This document shows positions 44,980-56,593 of a stretch of DNA of 64,000 nucleotides, piece by piece. A program made the translations under genes and the position numbers. The stretch covers positions 62,001 through 126,000 of the forward strand of contig BDDD01002252.1 in NCBI GenBank assembly GCA_001972305.1, in the 5' to 3' direction. How positions within the stretch are numbered: position 1 is the stretch's first letter; each line of letters starts with the position of its first letter. The DNA comes from Cephalotus follicularis. Taxonomy: Eukaryota > Streptophyta > Magnoliopsida > Oxalidales > Cephalotaceae. Below the pieces are notes generated by a model that saw only the letters and a list, made by a program, of their open reading frames with translations, had not been told where the DNA came from and made no database searches.

Positions 44980-45319
44980 AGTTTCTCCTCCAATTTCTGA
45001 TTTCCTCAAAACTCAAGCTTCTAACAGTGTTGGTAGAGTATATCTACTTGAAATGATTCATGGAAGCATGTTTAAGCTTCATACAACCTGTGTTAAAGCT
45101 TTATATGACTGATTGTTGATTGAAGTTGGAATTGAAAATGATTTAGGCTAAGTTTTGTAAACTTGTGACCTAAAATGTCAATCTAAGGATTCTATTACTG
45201 AAAACTGGGTTAAACAACTTCCTAATGTTTGAACTTGTCTAAACGCTAATACTTGACTAAAACTGAACACACAAAAGAATCAAACTGAAAATCAAAGGAT
45301 TCTACCTTACAGGTATAGT

Positions 45320-45665
45320 CGCGTCAATGCATTTCAAGTAAATGCATCGACGCGCTTCGTGTTGAATGAGCTTTTCTGGGTTTGGGATGCATCGATGCTT
45401 ATTTGTTAAGCATTAACGCGTTTCATTCCTCACAAAAACTAGGCAATACAAGAATGCATCGACTCTTAATTTTAAGCGTCGACACGTTTCTTCTTGCCAT
45501 ACACAAAACTGAATTGGGAAGGCATCGAGGCTCAATCCTTGAAGATCAATGCTATTGTAACCATCCATACTCTACCACTTGGGAAAGTATTGTTGTTCAT
45601 TAACTAGGCCACTAGAGATTGAGAGTAGAAATGCCTCAATGCTTTCTCGAGCATCGACACGTTCC
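45320..45665. repeat. Cluster of degenerate GCATCGACGC motifs
   Basis: At least eight copies of (A/G)CATCGACGC or GCGTCGACAC-like motifs, in both orientations, within 350 bp of otherwise unremarkable AT-rich LTR sequence. Confidence 0.7.
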
Positions 45666-46839
45666 TACTTGGACAACACTGGACTTGAAAGTCTAGGTGA
45701 AAGTACTGCTACTCAACCTTGAAAAACGATGAGTTTCACCTGTATTTTCAAGCGGACTTATTCAATGGCTTGTAACTAGAACGTTTTTCACTGATACTAT
45801 CCTAGAACCTTACCAAGGCCCGGGTAAACCATTTTAAACATTGTTTTGATGTGAATTGATCATACATCAATCTTCACTCATCCCCAAGCTATTTTACACC
45901 GACCAACCAACTGTTTGATTGACTTATTGATTGTTTTGTCTGCCTATTAGAGAGACATTCGTGACCTCTAGTTAGATATGTTAGGCGTTGAACTCCGTTC
46001 AACCATCCCCCTTTACTAAGAAAGCCACTAGCCTTAAATGGGTTTTACTGAACTAGTTCATTCTAGTATATAGCAGAGTCTATTGGGTTTATCCTTAGAC
46101 CATTGTACCTAGTTGAGTGTCTATTAGGCCGATCCTTAGACAGCTAGGATATCTAACTGAGTATCTTTTTGGGCTGAGCCAAGACATTTAGGTTACCGTC
46201 TAGTCGAGTGTATATTGCCCTTCCTAAACCCATCTTTTTGTGAAGGACTTCCTTCCATGGGTTTAGATGCACTGATACCAAGGTCATGAAACTCTACACT
46301 TGCACTGATTGTCTGATATATGTTTGCATAAGACTGATTACTTAGATCCTATTCTTATACACCAGTATGGGACTGTCATATGCGAATATTCAATTCAACA
46401 TTGACATTCATGCATTTATCATGACATGCATTATATAAAAGTATAAACTATACATTTCATGAAGCATGGAGACTTTGTGCTTGGCCTCTTGGGTAACCCA
46501 TCCTTTGGGATGGGGAATTGATCATTTTGTACAGGATGGACATCTGGCAGTATTGGTCAGGGAGGTGGAGACTGCAGTTGAACAGATCGAAAATTTGTTG
46601 AGGTTTCCAGCTTTTGAAGACCTTTGAACTATTTTGTATTTACAATATTATTACATTTTAGTTTATAATAATTATATTGTTTGCAGTTTGAACTGTTGAG
46701 CTTTCTTAATGAACTGTTTATGTTTATATTTAAAGTTTTTAATTGTTCCGCTTTTGTATAGACTTAATTAGTACCCAACCATTTGATAAGTGACTGATTT
46801 GGACAGAGAGCTCGTGACGTCACAAGCTTACCCTTCGAT

Positions 46840-47909
46840 CTTAGTGATTTACATAAGACCACTTTAGTGCTTGGATCTTTCTCGGGAAGAGTAGTGCCAA
46901 CCGTCTCGGATTCTTCAAAGACAGTCTCCTCATTCTGCCTTCTTCCCTTTTCTTAATGATCAGCTGAAGAATGGCTACCTGGTCAATACCTCTCAAGTCA
47001 AGACCAAGATGTTTCTATTCAACAAGTTCAAGGGTCAGTTCAACCCCATCATCGAAGAAAGAACACCCATTCTTATTGACTTTGTCCCTAAAGTGCTCAG
47101 ATTGAAGGTTCCTGTCCAGGGAATCTTGTGACTCTATTGTCATCTTCTCCACTTTCTCGCTCAGCTCAGCCACCTTTTGCTGGGCAGTCTTCTTGTCCTT
47201 TGAGATTAAATCTTTCTGGACACGGAAGAGCTGGGTTGCCTTATCAAGTTTGGAATTTGTCAAGGTCACGGTATCTCAAGCCTGCCTCTGCTTGGCCTGA
47301 GTCTTCTCCAACTTGACCTAGGCTTTCTCCAGGTCGGTCGTAGCGTCGGTCTTCCCTTCCACAACCTCCTAGAACCTCTGTATTAGTCTCTTGAATTCGT
47401 CTTGGAGGATGATCAAATGTCGAGCAGCCTAAATAAAAGAAACCAGGGTTAGTAGGGAATAGAAGAAAAACTCAAAGTGTCTAAGGACAGAAACCTACCA
47501 CTATTGAGTGTTAGAAGAGACTTCCCTAGAGCTGGGAGATGTTGTGTGTTCTTCCTTGTAGACTCAATAGTCCTTGAGGAGAAGGGTCGCTTAGGCGAGA
47601 TTAATGGTCGTCCTGGCCTGGGAAAGGGCTAACTCATAGGTCATCACCTCGGTGTGTGGCCGCCTTGAAGACAACCTCGAAATGAATTTGTCGTTGAGGG
47701 AAAATGGAGAGAACTCTTCATTGGGCTTGGCATCCTCCCAAAAGTAGGCCGATTAAGCTCTCCTCCTCTTCGATAGCCTCTCAAACTGAGTCCGTAGCAC
47801 CTCGGCCACCTCAATTATTGGACCCTTGGTATTCTTGTCCCTTGACCTTTTATCACCCAAGGAAGCAGGATCTTTGAGAAGACTCATCTCGGAAGCCAGA
47901 GTGGTAGGA
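46840..47909 (-). pseudogene. Antisense Tat-type gene remnant J, 3' part (coiled coil)
   Basis: Minus-strand coding text in several frames: SEMSLLKDPASLGDKRSRDK, EVAEVLRTQFERLSKRRRA, EEFSPFSLNDKFISRLSSRR and TYELALSQARTTINLA (47,900-47,590). Then comes a probable intron (acceptor ..TTTATTTAG near 47,431) and a coiled-coil exon: AARHLIILQDEFKRLIQRF, KLEKTQAKQRQ, NSKLDKATQLFRVQKDL, KTAQQKVAELSEKVEKM (47,430-47,015). Stops (TAG at Glu/Gln-type positions) interrupt it. Layout and style match the antisense gene of element E. The gene's front part lies at 50,649-51,172 beyond a solo LTR. Confidence 0.75.
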
Positions 47910-48358
47910 TGTAAGAGCCCTAAATATTATAAAATATATTTATTGGGCATTGTAATCATTTTTCCACCTTTTTGGGCTGAACCTGAAATTTATGATGTAT
48001 TTATTTGGGCCTTAATGGAGCATAATTTGTGAATATGGGTTAAAGGAATTATGTTATTTTCCTTGGCCGGATTTATTGTGGTAATTGGATTTTTGGTATG
48101 ATGAGTGGAAAGTGTATTTTGGGTTAACTGGAGTAAGGCTGGCCCAAGCCCAAGTATAGCCCTTCACCGTAAGAATTCTCTCAAGAATTCTAGATCTTTC
48201 CTAAGGCCATCATAAAATATGGGTGGTGGCCTGCAGACACACTTTTTGACATTATTTTGCACATTTTGTTCCAGAGAATTCGGGAGAAGAGAGAGTGGAA
48301 AGAATGAGACAAAGTGCGTGCCATCCATAGAGGCCCCTTGTCCCCTACATTCCAATGG

Positions 48359-48366
48359 TATAAATA
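48359..48366 (+). promoter_or_regulatory. TATA box of the solo LTR
   Basis: TATAAATA followed about 30 bp later by the probable transcription start (GCAAGGCTTAGTGC). A solo LTR can keep promoter activity. Confidence 0.55.
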
Positions 48367-49860
48367 CCATTCTCTGGGAGCAAGGCTTAGTGCAAGGAAG
48401 AGGAATTAGCAAAGCCCAATTGTGTAGTAGACCTCTGCCAAGGAAGGAAGTCAGTATTGTGAGGAGAAGAAGCATCTCCGTTTCCAACCTTACTCCAGGC
48501 AGGTTGCTCAATGTCCGAGTGCCTACCAGCATGTTTGTGTGCTTGTGTGCCTGCTATGTGTGTTGTTATTTGTTGGTTGCTTAATGTGTTTTTTTTTTGT
48601 TGGGTGCAATTGTTTAGTAAAGTAGGATTTATATATATGTTATGCCAGGTAGGCATTTTCTTTACTGAGAAGGACGTTCAGCACGTGGTTGCCTTTTTCC
48701 TTCCCCCATTTTGTATAACCCTATAGCACAAAACGGTGTGCTTAGCACTTGGCCCCTGCCTTCCCCATACTACGTGTTTTTGTTTATACAAAACAAGGGG
48801 GGCACAAAGGCGTTAATTACTGAGACGCTGTGACGATAGCTTGGAGCTTCCCTGGCCATGCGTCCCGGCATGGCGACGCACCGAGCTCCTTGCCGGCAAG
48901 CGCCGAGCTCACCTCCTTGTCGGCGGGCGAAGTGCATGCGTCCAAAGCATGCCCAACTTCCTTGCTCGAGCTCCTTCCGTCACTGGCATACATTGACGTG
49001 CGCTCAAGAGCATGCTATGCATGGCGCTGAGCACACCATGCGCCATGGCTCCAAGCGTCGAACTCCAAGACTGTGGTGCCGAGCTGCCAGGGCTGAGCGC
49101 ATGGGCTGCCAGGGCTGAGCGCATGGGCTGCCTGGGGAGAAGGTGCCGTGCTAGGATGCCATGCCGAGCTTCCCTGCTGTGCCTGTGTGTCGGGCGGAGG
49201 CGCTTACCTCTCCCCTATCATGGCGGCGGGGTGTCAAGTGCGGGGCAGTCGAAGCTGGGGGTGACGTGCCGGGGGTGACGAACCGGGGGAGATGTGCCGG
49301 GGGTGACGAGCCGGGAGGGAGATGTGAGCCTGGGTTGACAAAGCCAGAGGGGCCATACCTGGGAAGCCATACCCATGGTGCCAATGCCGTGGAGCCGTCC
49401 ATGGCCTTCCCCTGTCATGCAAGCTTCTGGTGTCTCCCTTCCATGGGACTAAGGACGCTCCCTGGTAGCGCATTATGGTTGCCATACACCTGAGCCCTCC
49501 CTGCCATGAGCCAAGCTCACACCCATCGTGGGCATTGTCCCTTGCCATAAGCTGAACATGCGCGCTACGCATGTGTTGTTCCCTGGTGGTACTCCCTGCA
49601 TGCGTACAAGAAGAAGGAAATTGTAAATGTATAAGCATGTGCCCCTGGCTTGTACTTTTACGTTAAATGATCAACTGCATGGCCTTGCATGCGCACTAAC
49701 GTCTATCTCATATATGTATAAGTACCATGCATGCGATAAACCCCTGGACTTACTAAGTGGATAAGTACCAAGCTTATATGCCTAGGACTAGTTAAAGGAA
49801 AGAGATGAGGATGATAAATTAAATGGAAATAAGAAAGGATATATATTCAGATGATCCTAG

Positions 49861-50095
49861 GTAGGTGAGCCCAACAGGGGAGAATTCCGCCGAGCAGGTG
49901 AACCCAAGGGGTGAATACCGCGAGGTAGGTGATCCTCGGGCGAATCCGCTAACGGTGAACCTAAAGGTGAATTCCGCCAAAGCTGGTGATCCGAAGGGTG
50001 AACCGCAGAGCAGGTGAGCAAAGGGCGAATTTCGCTCAGCAGGTGTACCTGGAGGAGAATTTCGCTGGCTGGTGAGCCTAAGGTAAACCTTATAC
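49861..50095. repeat. Degenerate tandem array of about 30-bp units in the solo LTR
   Basis: Six to eight units of AGGTGA-CC-AAGGG-GAATTTCGC--AGC type (for example starting near 49,894, 49,925, 49,983, 50,011 and 50,038). Unit length varies from 28 to 35 bp. All four variants keep GGTGA and GAAT(T/A)(T/C)CGC. Confidence 0.8.
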
Positions 50096-50648
50096 ACTGA
50101 CCAGACCATAGGATGACCAGACTAGACTCCTCTGTATATGATATGATTGTTAAGTATGACTTGAGTAGAGTAGTCCGAGGACAAAGGATGATAAAGGTTA
50201 TGGATTTTGGACTCATGCATTGTATTTTATTATATTTATTTCTCCTTTATTGGTATTGTTTGTTCCTCTGGTATGTGCTCGTATATGTGGTGACCTACAT
50301 AACCCTCAGGGTTGCTGACCCATTCTTTTGAATGGGCCAGGTACAGGAACAGGTAGTGGAGGCCCATCGCAGCAGCGGCAAGGATAAAGAGTACAATAAG
50401 TTTCTCCTCCTCGACACTACGCTTCCATGGACAAAGTTGTAGGAAATAAATTATGTATTGATTTTATTCTGGTTTATAGCAATGTATTTTATATGATTCG
50501 AACTGGGTCTGTATATCCACACATTAAATAAAGGATTATGGTTATGATTTTTTTTTAAGTTTAATTTTTATGCTTAATTATGATGATGATTGTATGGATT
50601 GCCACGTGTCGAGTCGTGGGGGCCCATTCCACGGTTCGGGGCGTGACA

Positions 50649-51172
50649 TAGGAACCCTAGGAGGATTCTCTTCGGGGCCAAGAAGAATGGAGGGAGCTGA
50701 CCTCTTCTTTGTCTTCTTCGGAGCTTGCTTATTTACTCTTCCCATAGCTAGGAGTTTCTTGGGGTTCAGCATTTTCACAGCTACAAAGAAAGAAAACCAG
50801 ATGAATATTAGAAATCTAAGCAAGGCAAGGCAAGAAGGAAAGAAAATTACCAGTGTGTCCCTTGGGCATTGGCTCAAGCCGAGGAGAGAAGGGTTGACCT
50901 CCTCGAGAAGTGCCAAATGTGAGAAGGGGGTCGGCCAAGACGAGCATTTGGTCAATATGTTTCTTATGATCCATGGATATCATAGGGTGATCGGTGTCCT
51001 CAGAAGTATTGAATTGCTTCCATGGAGCCGCTCGAGTCCACCCTTGGACCTTCTCCGCATAGAAGTAGTAGTGCTTCCAGTTCTTAATAGAATATGGAAG
51101 CTTGTTGAAAAGAGGAATGATCTGGGGCCTCTTCTTGAAGTAGATGTTAGATAGGGTGACCCGACAAGCCAT
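50649..51172 (-). pseudogene. Antisense Tat-type gene remnant J, 5' part
   Basis: Read from 51,172: MACRVTLSNIYFKKRPQIIP, LFNKLPYSIKNWKHYYFYAE, KVQGWTRAAPWKQFN and LVLADPLLTF, i.e. the downstream part of the Transposase_28-like domain (compare KGWKGRFFLIRNLPDFTPCH in element E). After a likely intron (donor CACTG|GTAATT near 50,848, acceptor TTTGTAG near 50,782) follows MLNPKKLLAMGRVNKQAPKK, a basic exon like MASRRSLDDILRV in E. It runs straight into the TAGGA duplication and the solo LTR. The N-terminal half is missing at the junction with Copia K. Confidence 0.75.
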
Positions 51173-53388
51173 TGGATGGATTTATGCATCGGACCTATTT
51201 ATGTATATAAACAATATTTTTTCATATATATGACATGTGTTAATTTGTTTATATTAATTATGGCAAAATCACTTGTGTTTTATCACTTAATCGAAATAGT
51301 CTAAATTACCCTACTTACACTGGTGATGCCCTGACATAAGGTTGGATGCCAAGTATGAAGGCAGTAGGATTGGCTACCTTATTCCTTATGTCGAAGTAGT
51401 TCCAAGTCATAGGTTCACTTTGTGGGCATTAGTGAACTGGATAGACTTACACATATGTTGCCTGCTTTTGGGAATTGGATGATGGATTCTCTCACTACCA
51501 TCTGTGTTGCGACACTAGAGCAAATACAGTGTGCGCGCTGGGAGCATATACACTGAACTGGACTCGCGTAGGAGACACTATTTGGATAGTCGCTATTCTT
51601 GTGCCAGTAGTGACTCCTACTTTTTGCGGTTGTGTATAAGTGCTAGTCACTTAGCGAGTTCTCGAACTCGCCTGATCCTTAGACCTGAGCGACTACTCTA
51701 TATTGTATGAAGACGGTTATGTTTTGATCTACACCTGATCCAGTTCTTACATGGGGCTAGCAATCGGATGGTCTTTGGGTATGATCAAATCTATACGAAT
51801 ATAAGCGAGTGCGCAATATGAGATTGTCACACCTGAGTGAAGGTGATTAGCCCTATTATGGTGTGATTGTACTTTGGACTTATGAAATCCTTGGCCAAGG
51901 TCGAGGTGGACTGGAAATTGGATTTTTGGAGGGTTTACCAAAGGTCCTAGTAATAATCAGATATTTTAGCCATTGAGGTATTATCTATGGTTGACAAGTA
52001 TCCTTACCCTAGACCTCAATCGGGGCCAAGTATGGTGAGGGATTATAGTATACGCGAACCGACGACTTAAAAAGTCTCGCGTTACGACGGTGTGTAATAA
52101 ATTATGAGAAAATTAACTAGATTAATTTTTCACCTAGATAATATTGGATATTATTCTGGAAGCATTTCAAATAGGTCTGAGACTATTTAGAATGGCCTAA
52201 CCGAACCCTAGGGGTATTTCGGTAATTTATGAACACCACCAATTTTAACCAAGATTTTAAAGGGTCCCTACTCGATAATGATTTCTTCATAAATATGTTT
52301 GACATATTTAGTCTTGGTGACAATTATAAAATCAAATGTTAGTTAGGTGGATTTTGTAAATTATGTCATCGATAATTGGTGACACATTTGCTTAATCTTA
52401 TTTAATTAATATTCGAAAGGATATGTAGCATCGCTTAAATGGTATGACTCATTTATATGATGTTGTGGCTAAATTCTTGGAGAATTGAAATATGGCTTTG
52501 TTGCATATTAGTTATGTAACATTTGGCATGTGACTAATACTAATTTGGACATGTGTCATAAGAGAATTATGAGCATGACTCATAATTGGTCTTATCAAGC
52601 AGGCCAAAACATGAATGTGTTCAGCTTGTCTAAGCGCCACATTGTCACAATGCCACGTCGCCACATTGTCACTACGCCACGTCGCCACAGTAACGTTAAC
52701 ACGATCTCTCTCCCTCTCCCAGTGATTTTCTCTTATCAGTGGAATGAGGGGAGCACGTCAGATAATGGAGAGTGGTTTTCTTAGAGAACGACCGCATAAA
52801 AGATAGGAGAGAGGGGTGGTGCGTGTGGTCAATGATTGCCAAAAATAGGGAGCAAGTTTTTGACGAGGGGAATCCCTTCACTGATTTTGTTCACCAAGTT
52901 TGGAGCTAACCTAGAGTGGATTGTGATTGATAATCTTTGTCAATCTCAATGTTCATTTGTGAGCATAGAGAGAAAACACAGTGAGTTGTAAAACAGAGAT
53001 TGGTTTTGTTAAAGAAGATTTGATGGCGTTATGAACCTGGTGCTTGGAGCAACAGAGTTTCAACTTGGAAGGGGAACTAAAAGCTTGAAGAATCGACGTG
53101 AGTCTACTCAAGCTTGTACTGGCAATGACGAAGGAGTCTTCTGGTTTACTGTATGTCCCCTATTCTTATTTGTTTTGCTGTTTTTCATCACACAAGCTTG
53201 CATGTGTGTTGATCATTCAATTATGTCATTGATATGGTATTCCTTGTGACCTGTATTCCCTGAATTGGACCTGTTTTGTGGTGTTAAGGGTTGCTTCCAC
53301 TGCCATGTTTAAACCAGAAAATATTATTTGTACATTTAACACCCTTTGGTCCAAATTCTCTCATGGGGATGTTACACCATTCCCAACA
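51173..53388 (+). repeat. 5' LTR of Copia K (about 2.2 kb)
   Basis: Ends TTACACCATTCCCAACA directly before the primer site. The start is placed at TG 51,173 because antisense gene J ends there, but this is uncertain. No coding signal. Repeated CACATTGTCAC/CACGTCGCCAC phrases occur at 52,637-52,690. Its end resembles that of the solo LTR at 54,747-56,593 (CATTCCAACA), suggesting related families. Confidence 0.7.
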
Positions 53389-53389
53389 G

Positions 53390-53400
53390 TGGTATCAGAG
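53390..53400 (+). other. Primer binding site of Copia K
   Basis: TGGTATCAGAG, 1 bp after the LTR end; initiator-Met type. Confidence 0.88.
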
Positions 53401-54746
53401 ACTACCACATCAACCATAGTTGAATTTTAATGCCTAGGATGATAACTAATTAAAGGTTTAATTGGAGTCTTTGTTTTACGGTTAAACTCAATCCATTAGT
53501 GCCTTAGTGTAATTTGGTGTTTTGTATGTTTTTGAATGAAATTGGATGGAATTCAGAAACTGTTTTGTGTGATACTATTCTGGAGATTGTATTACTATAT
53601 GTTTACAAGATGAAATGTAATTCGGAGTTCTTTTGACCCAGTTAGCAGACATATGGAATGCATTGTGCATTACTTGGATTGTGCAGATTTTGCAGCACTT
53701 AATATGTGCAGGCAAGTGTCTATTAGTTGGAGACAGTGGGAGCATGAATGCAACCACTATCTTGCTTCATGATACTCTTGCATGTAATCCTTGGAGTTGC
53801 CTTTATTTTCTAGTTTATGGACAATGGTTGAAGAATGTATGAATTGCATAGACCATTTGGTTTGGACTTTTTTTTAGAACCTGCATAGTGCATTTCAAGG
53901 GTATCTAATGTTTGCATATTGTAGATAATTGGATTGCCTATGTTCAATTCCTGGAAAAACTGCAGTTTGTCGCATGGTGCTTATCTGCAGAAGTGCTAAG
54001 CGTCAATGCTTAGCTTTAAGCATCGACGCTTTGTGGTTAAAGCGTTGACGCTAGCTTAAGTGCTTATGTTAAGCGCTATTTGTTGTCTTGAGCGTTGACG
54101 GTTTGTTGCAAACTGTCGACGCTTAGGCAGTAAGCGTCGACTCTTAGGCTATAAGCTTTGACGCATGCTGAGCATTGATGGTTTGTTGTAAACTGTCGAC
54201 GCTTTGGCTTTAAGTGTCGATGTTTTATCCAAAGGCATTGACGCCTAGACATAAAATTACACTATTGCTAAATTTTGGAATTTTTGCATTAAGACACTTA
54301 GCGGATAAATAACCATTACTTGATTTAGTGGGAGTTTAACCCACAAACAACCTCTGATATTAAATTTTATAATTGGTTATTATGATAGGCATATGTGTAT
54401 TGTTTTGAAGTACTATTAGATATATACTTTAATACTCTTATGCACAATTGATGACCTATAAGGACAAGACCTAGCTTTAGTTTTACTTTTGTGGATGATT
54501 TTATCTATTATTTATTAATGGTCTGTAATAAGGTGCCTGCGTGCACCATTTAAATTTTCTCTTTTGTATCCTTTTTAGAATAGGATCTCTTCTCACTTTT
54601 GATATGTATTCTCTTCTTTAAAATTTGTATGTAATTTTATTTGGAATGTAAAGTTTCTTTTGTAAAAGAAGACCTTGCAAGGAGGGATGGAGAAGAGGCG
54701 AAGAGAAGTACAAGACCGTTGAAGGCCATGTATGCATGGTATTATA
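53401..54746 (+). other. Leader of Copia K, left part
   Basis: 1.35 kb, non-coding. 53,995-54,245 is packed with GCGTCGACGC-type motifs (see separate entry). The rest is AT-rich without recognisable features. Confidence 0.55.
53995..54245. repeat. GTCGACG motif cluster in the leader of K
   Basis: About a dozen copies of (A)AGC(G/A)T(C/T)GACGCTT variants in both orientations, e.g. AAGCATCGACGCTTTG near 54,020 and ACTGTCGACGCTTAGG near 54,113. A 60-bp-spaced near-duplicate GGTTTGTTGCAAACTGTCGA / GGTTTGTTGTAAACTGTCGA also occurs (54,109 and 54,179). Confidence 0.8.
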
Positions 54747-56593
54747 TGTTAGAGATAAGTCCTGCAAGTAGTTGCCATATCTTGTAATATGTAAACTTAT
54801 CTTTAATGACATTAAATAAAATGTATATTTCATTATCAATGGCTATGAGTTCATTATCTATATTAATCTGTTTATTAATATTTGAATGTCCTAAGACTAA
54901 AGTAGGAGGAACCGAAATTCTTGATGAGATCAAGAAGTGAGAATTGGAACCTTGGTAAGCTTTCTTCTTAAATCTTCCTAATCATAGGATTAAGTACTCA
55001 GGGCATACTTAATCCAATAAGACCAGCATGTAGTATACCAACTCGTTTAGAGGGTGATTGATCTCATAAGTCATCTTGTGGAGACAAGGGTAATACACGT
55101 GAGTGAATGAGTTCACTGAAGTTGACTCGCAAGAAGGAATGCCCATATAGAATTTTTACTGTACGTCAAACGGACATTCCTGATGGCAGCAATGTAACAG
55201 TGGTCCTTAGACATGAGCCACCACTTGTATCCTGTGCATAAAATGCTATACTTTGACAATGCTTACATATGTCTCCTAACCATGGGGAGTATACAGGTAT
55301 TTGTTGGGTATGGCAGGTTTATGACAGAGATAGGTGAGTGAGCAAGATTGGATCTATCGTTCACAGTAAAAGGGACAAATGCTCATATTGATTGGTCATT
55401 GGTAGAAATACCTAGCCAGGGTGAATGTAGTGATATGAAAGAAATGTTCAAATATCTCTTGTTCATGTTAGAGGGGCACCTCTAATATGATAGGGCCAAT
55501 GATATTGTATCAAGGTACCTATCAATTAAGCTAGTAAGGTTTGACGTAATTCATACCCTAGGTTTAATTAAAGCATTGACGATGAAAGGATTAAACATGC
55601 ACGAAACTACATTTTATGGTTCAAGGAAAATTCATGTTACTTGGGGGTCAGAATGCATTGCTAGATATAGATGCTGATTAGTAGAGTGCCTGAGACAGCT
55701 TGATAACCTATCTTGGATGATAAAGAAGTAAAAGAGTTTTAATTGGGAATGTCAATTAAAGTGTTTTATGTGATAAAAAATGTTTAATTAATAGATTGCA
55801 GGAATCGAAATTTAATTCTACAGCCAGTGTAATAGTGTACATAAAGTGTCACACACAATACAATTGTCGATCTCCATTACTGAGTGTGAAGGAAATAAAT
55901 TAGTATTACACACTAATTAATTAAATCATGAGATGATTTAATGGATATTAACTCGGCCATGACATAGTCCATGTGACTTAATTGTTAAGTGACATGTTAC
56001 TTGCTATAAAGAATTACATGTATAAGGAAGGAATTAGTGTTACAACACTTTATCCCTTAATTCCTTTATGACTGAAATTGAAAAAAGGAAAAAGAGAAAG
56101 AGTTTCTTCTTGTCTTACTTTGACTCAATCCAAGACTTAATGGTTAAGTTACTTGTTGCCAAAGGCTAAGATATTTTCCTACACATTAATATCTCCTAAA
56201 ACATAACTTAATAGCATAAGTCATTGGGAGACTTGAACAACCTCTCCCAACTTAGGCCGACCCTTGGAGAAGAAGAAAAGAGTTTCTCTTGCTTCCTAAG
56301 GCTTGGAGAAAGGAAAAAAGAAAGGAGATCACTTGGTGTGGATCATCTTAGAGGCCATCCTACACATGGAGGCTACATTGGATCCTAAAGGAACTTGAAG
56401 GAATGAGTGGCACCATCATGTGAGTTATAATCTTTCTCTATTGTTAGAAATTATTTCTAATGTTTGCTAACAACATATTTAAGCATTAATGATCTTTGAA
56501 GAAGGATTGGTTTTGTAGAGAAAAATTTTGAAATCCAAAGTTGCATGCTAGCCGAAATTTGCTTTAGGGTTTCTCTACATTACCATTCCAACA
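54747..56593 (+). mobile_element. 1,847-bp solo LTR with TTATA target duplication
   Basis: TGTTAGAGATAAG ... TACCATTCCAACA, flanked by TTATA at 54,742-54,746 and 56,594-56,598. It lies in the leader of Copia K. No internal region or primer site follows, so it is a solo LTR, probably Copia by its ends. AT-rich, non-coding. Confidence 0.9.

Larger units (their letters stand above)
40844..46824 (+). repeat. Long 3' LTR of the chromovirus-like element Y, with internal duplication
   Basis: Starts TGTAGTGACCCGG after the polypurine tract and appears to end at CTCGTGACGTCACA (46,824), where antisense coding sequence of another element begins. No protein-coding signal inside. The 3.9-kb block 41,046-44,979 holds two direct repeats; without one copy and its spacer the LTR would be about 3.9 kb. 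44,980-46,800 is single-copy in this window and carries short phrases such as TTAGACAGCTAGGATATC and TTAGGTTACCGTC. The right end is an inference. Confidence 0.6.
47910..50648 (+). mobile_element. 2,739-bp solo LTR with TAGGA target duplication
   Basis: Begins TGTAAGAGCCC and ends GGGGCGTGACA; TAGGA flanks both sides (47,905-47,909 and 50,649-50,653). The interruption splits the antisense gene J, whose text resumes right after the duplication. TATAAATA at 48,359-48,366 marks a promoter, giving about 450 bp of U3. The GC-rich part 48,830-49,560 and the tandem array 49,861-50,095 lie downstream. The style (long, ends in GTGACA, gene-like downstream text on GCTGACCCATT) is that of Tekay/Del chromovirus LTRs. 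No internal sequence remains, so LTR-LTR recombination removed it. Confidence 0.92.

Noticed and set aside
48830..49640. Overlapping open frames on both strands in a GC-rich block
   Set aside because: Frames are open in several phases at once, have no domain, and lie inside a solo LTR; it is a compositional effect.
49819..50216. Minus-strand repetitive frames rich in GSP/NSPLG
   Set aside because: These are translations of the 30-bp tandem array in the solo LTR.
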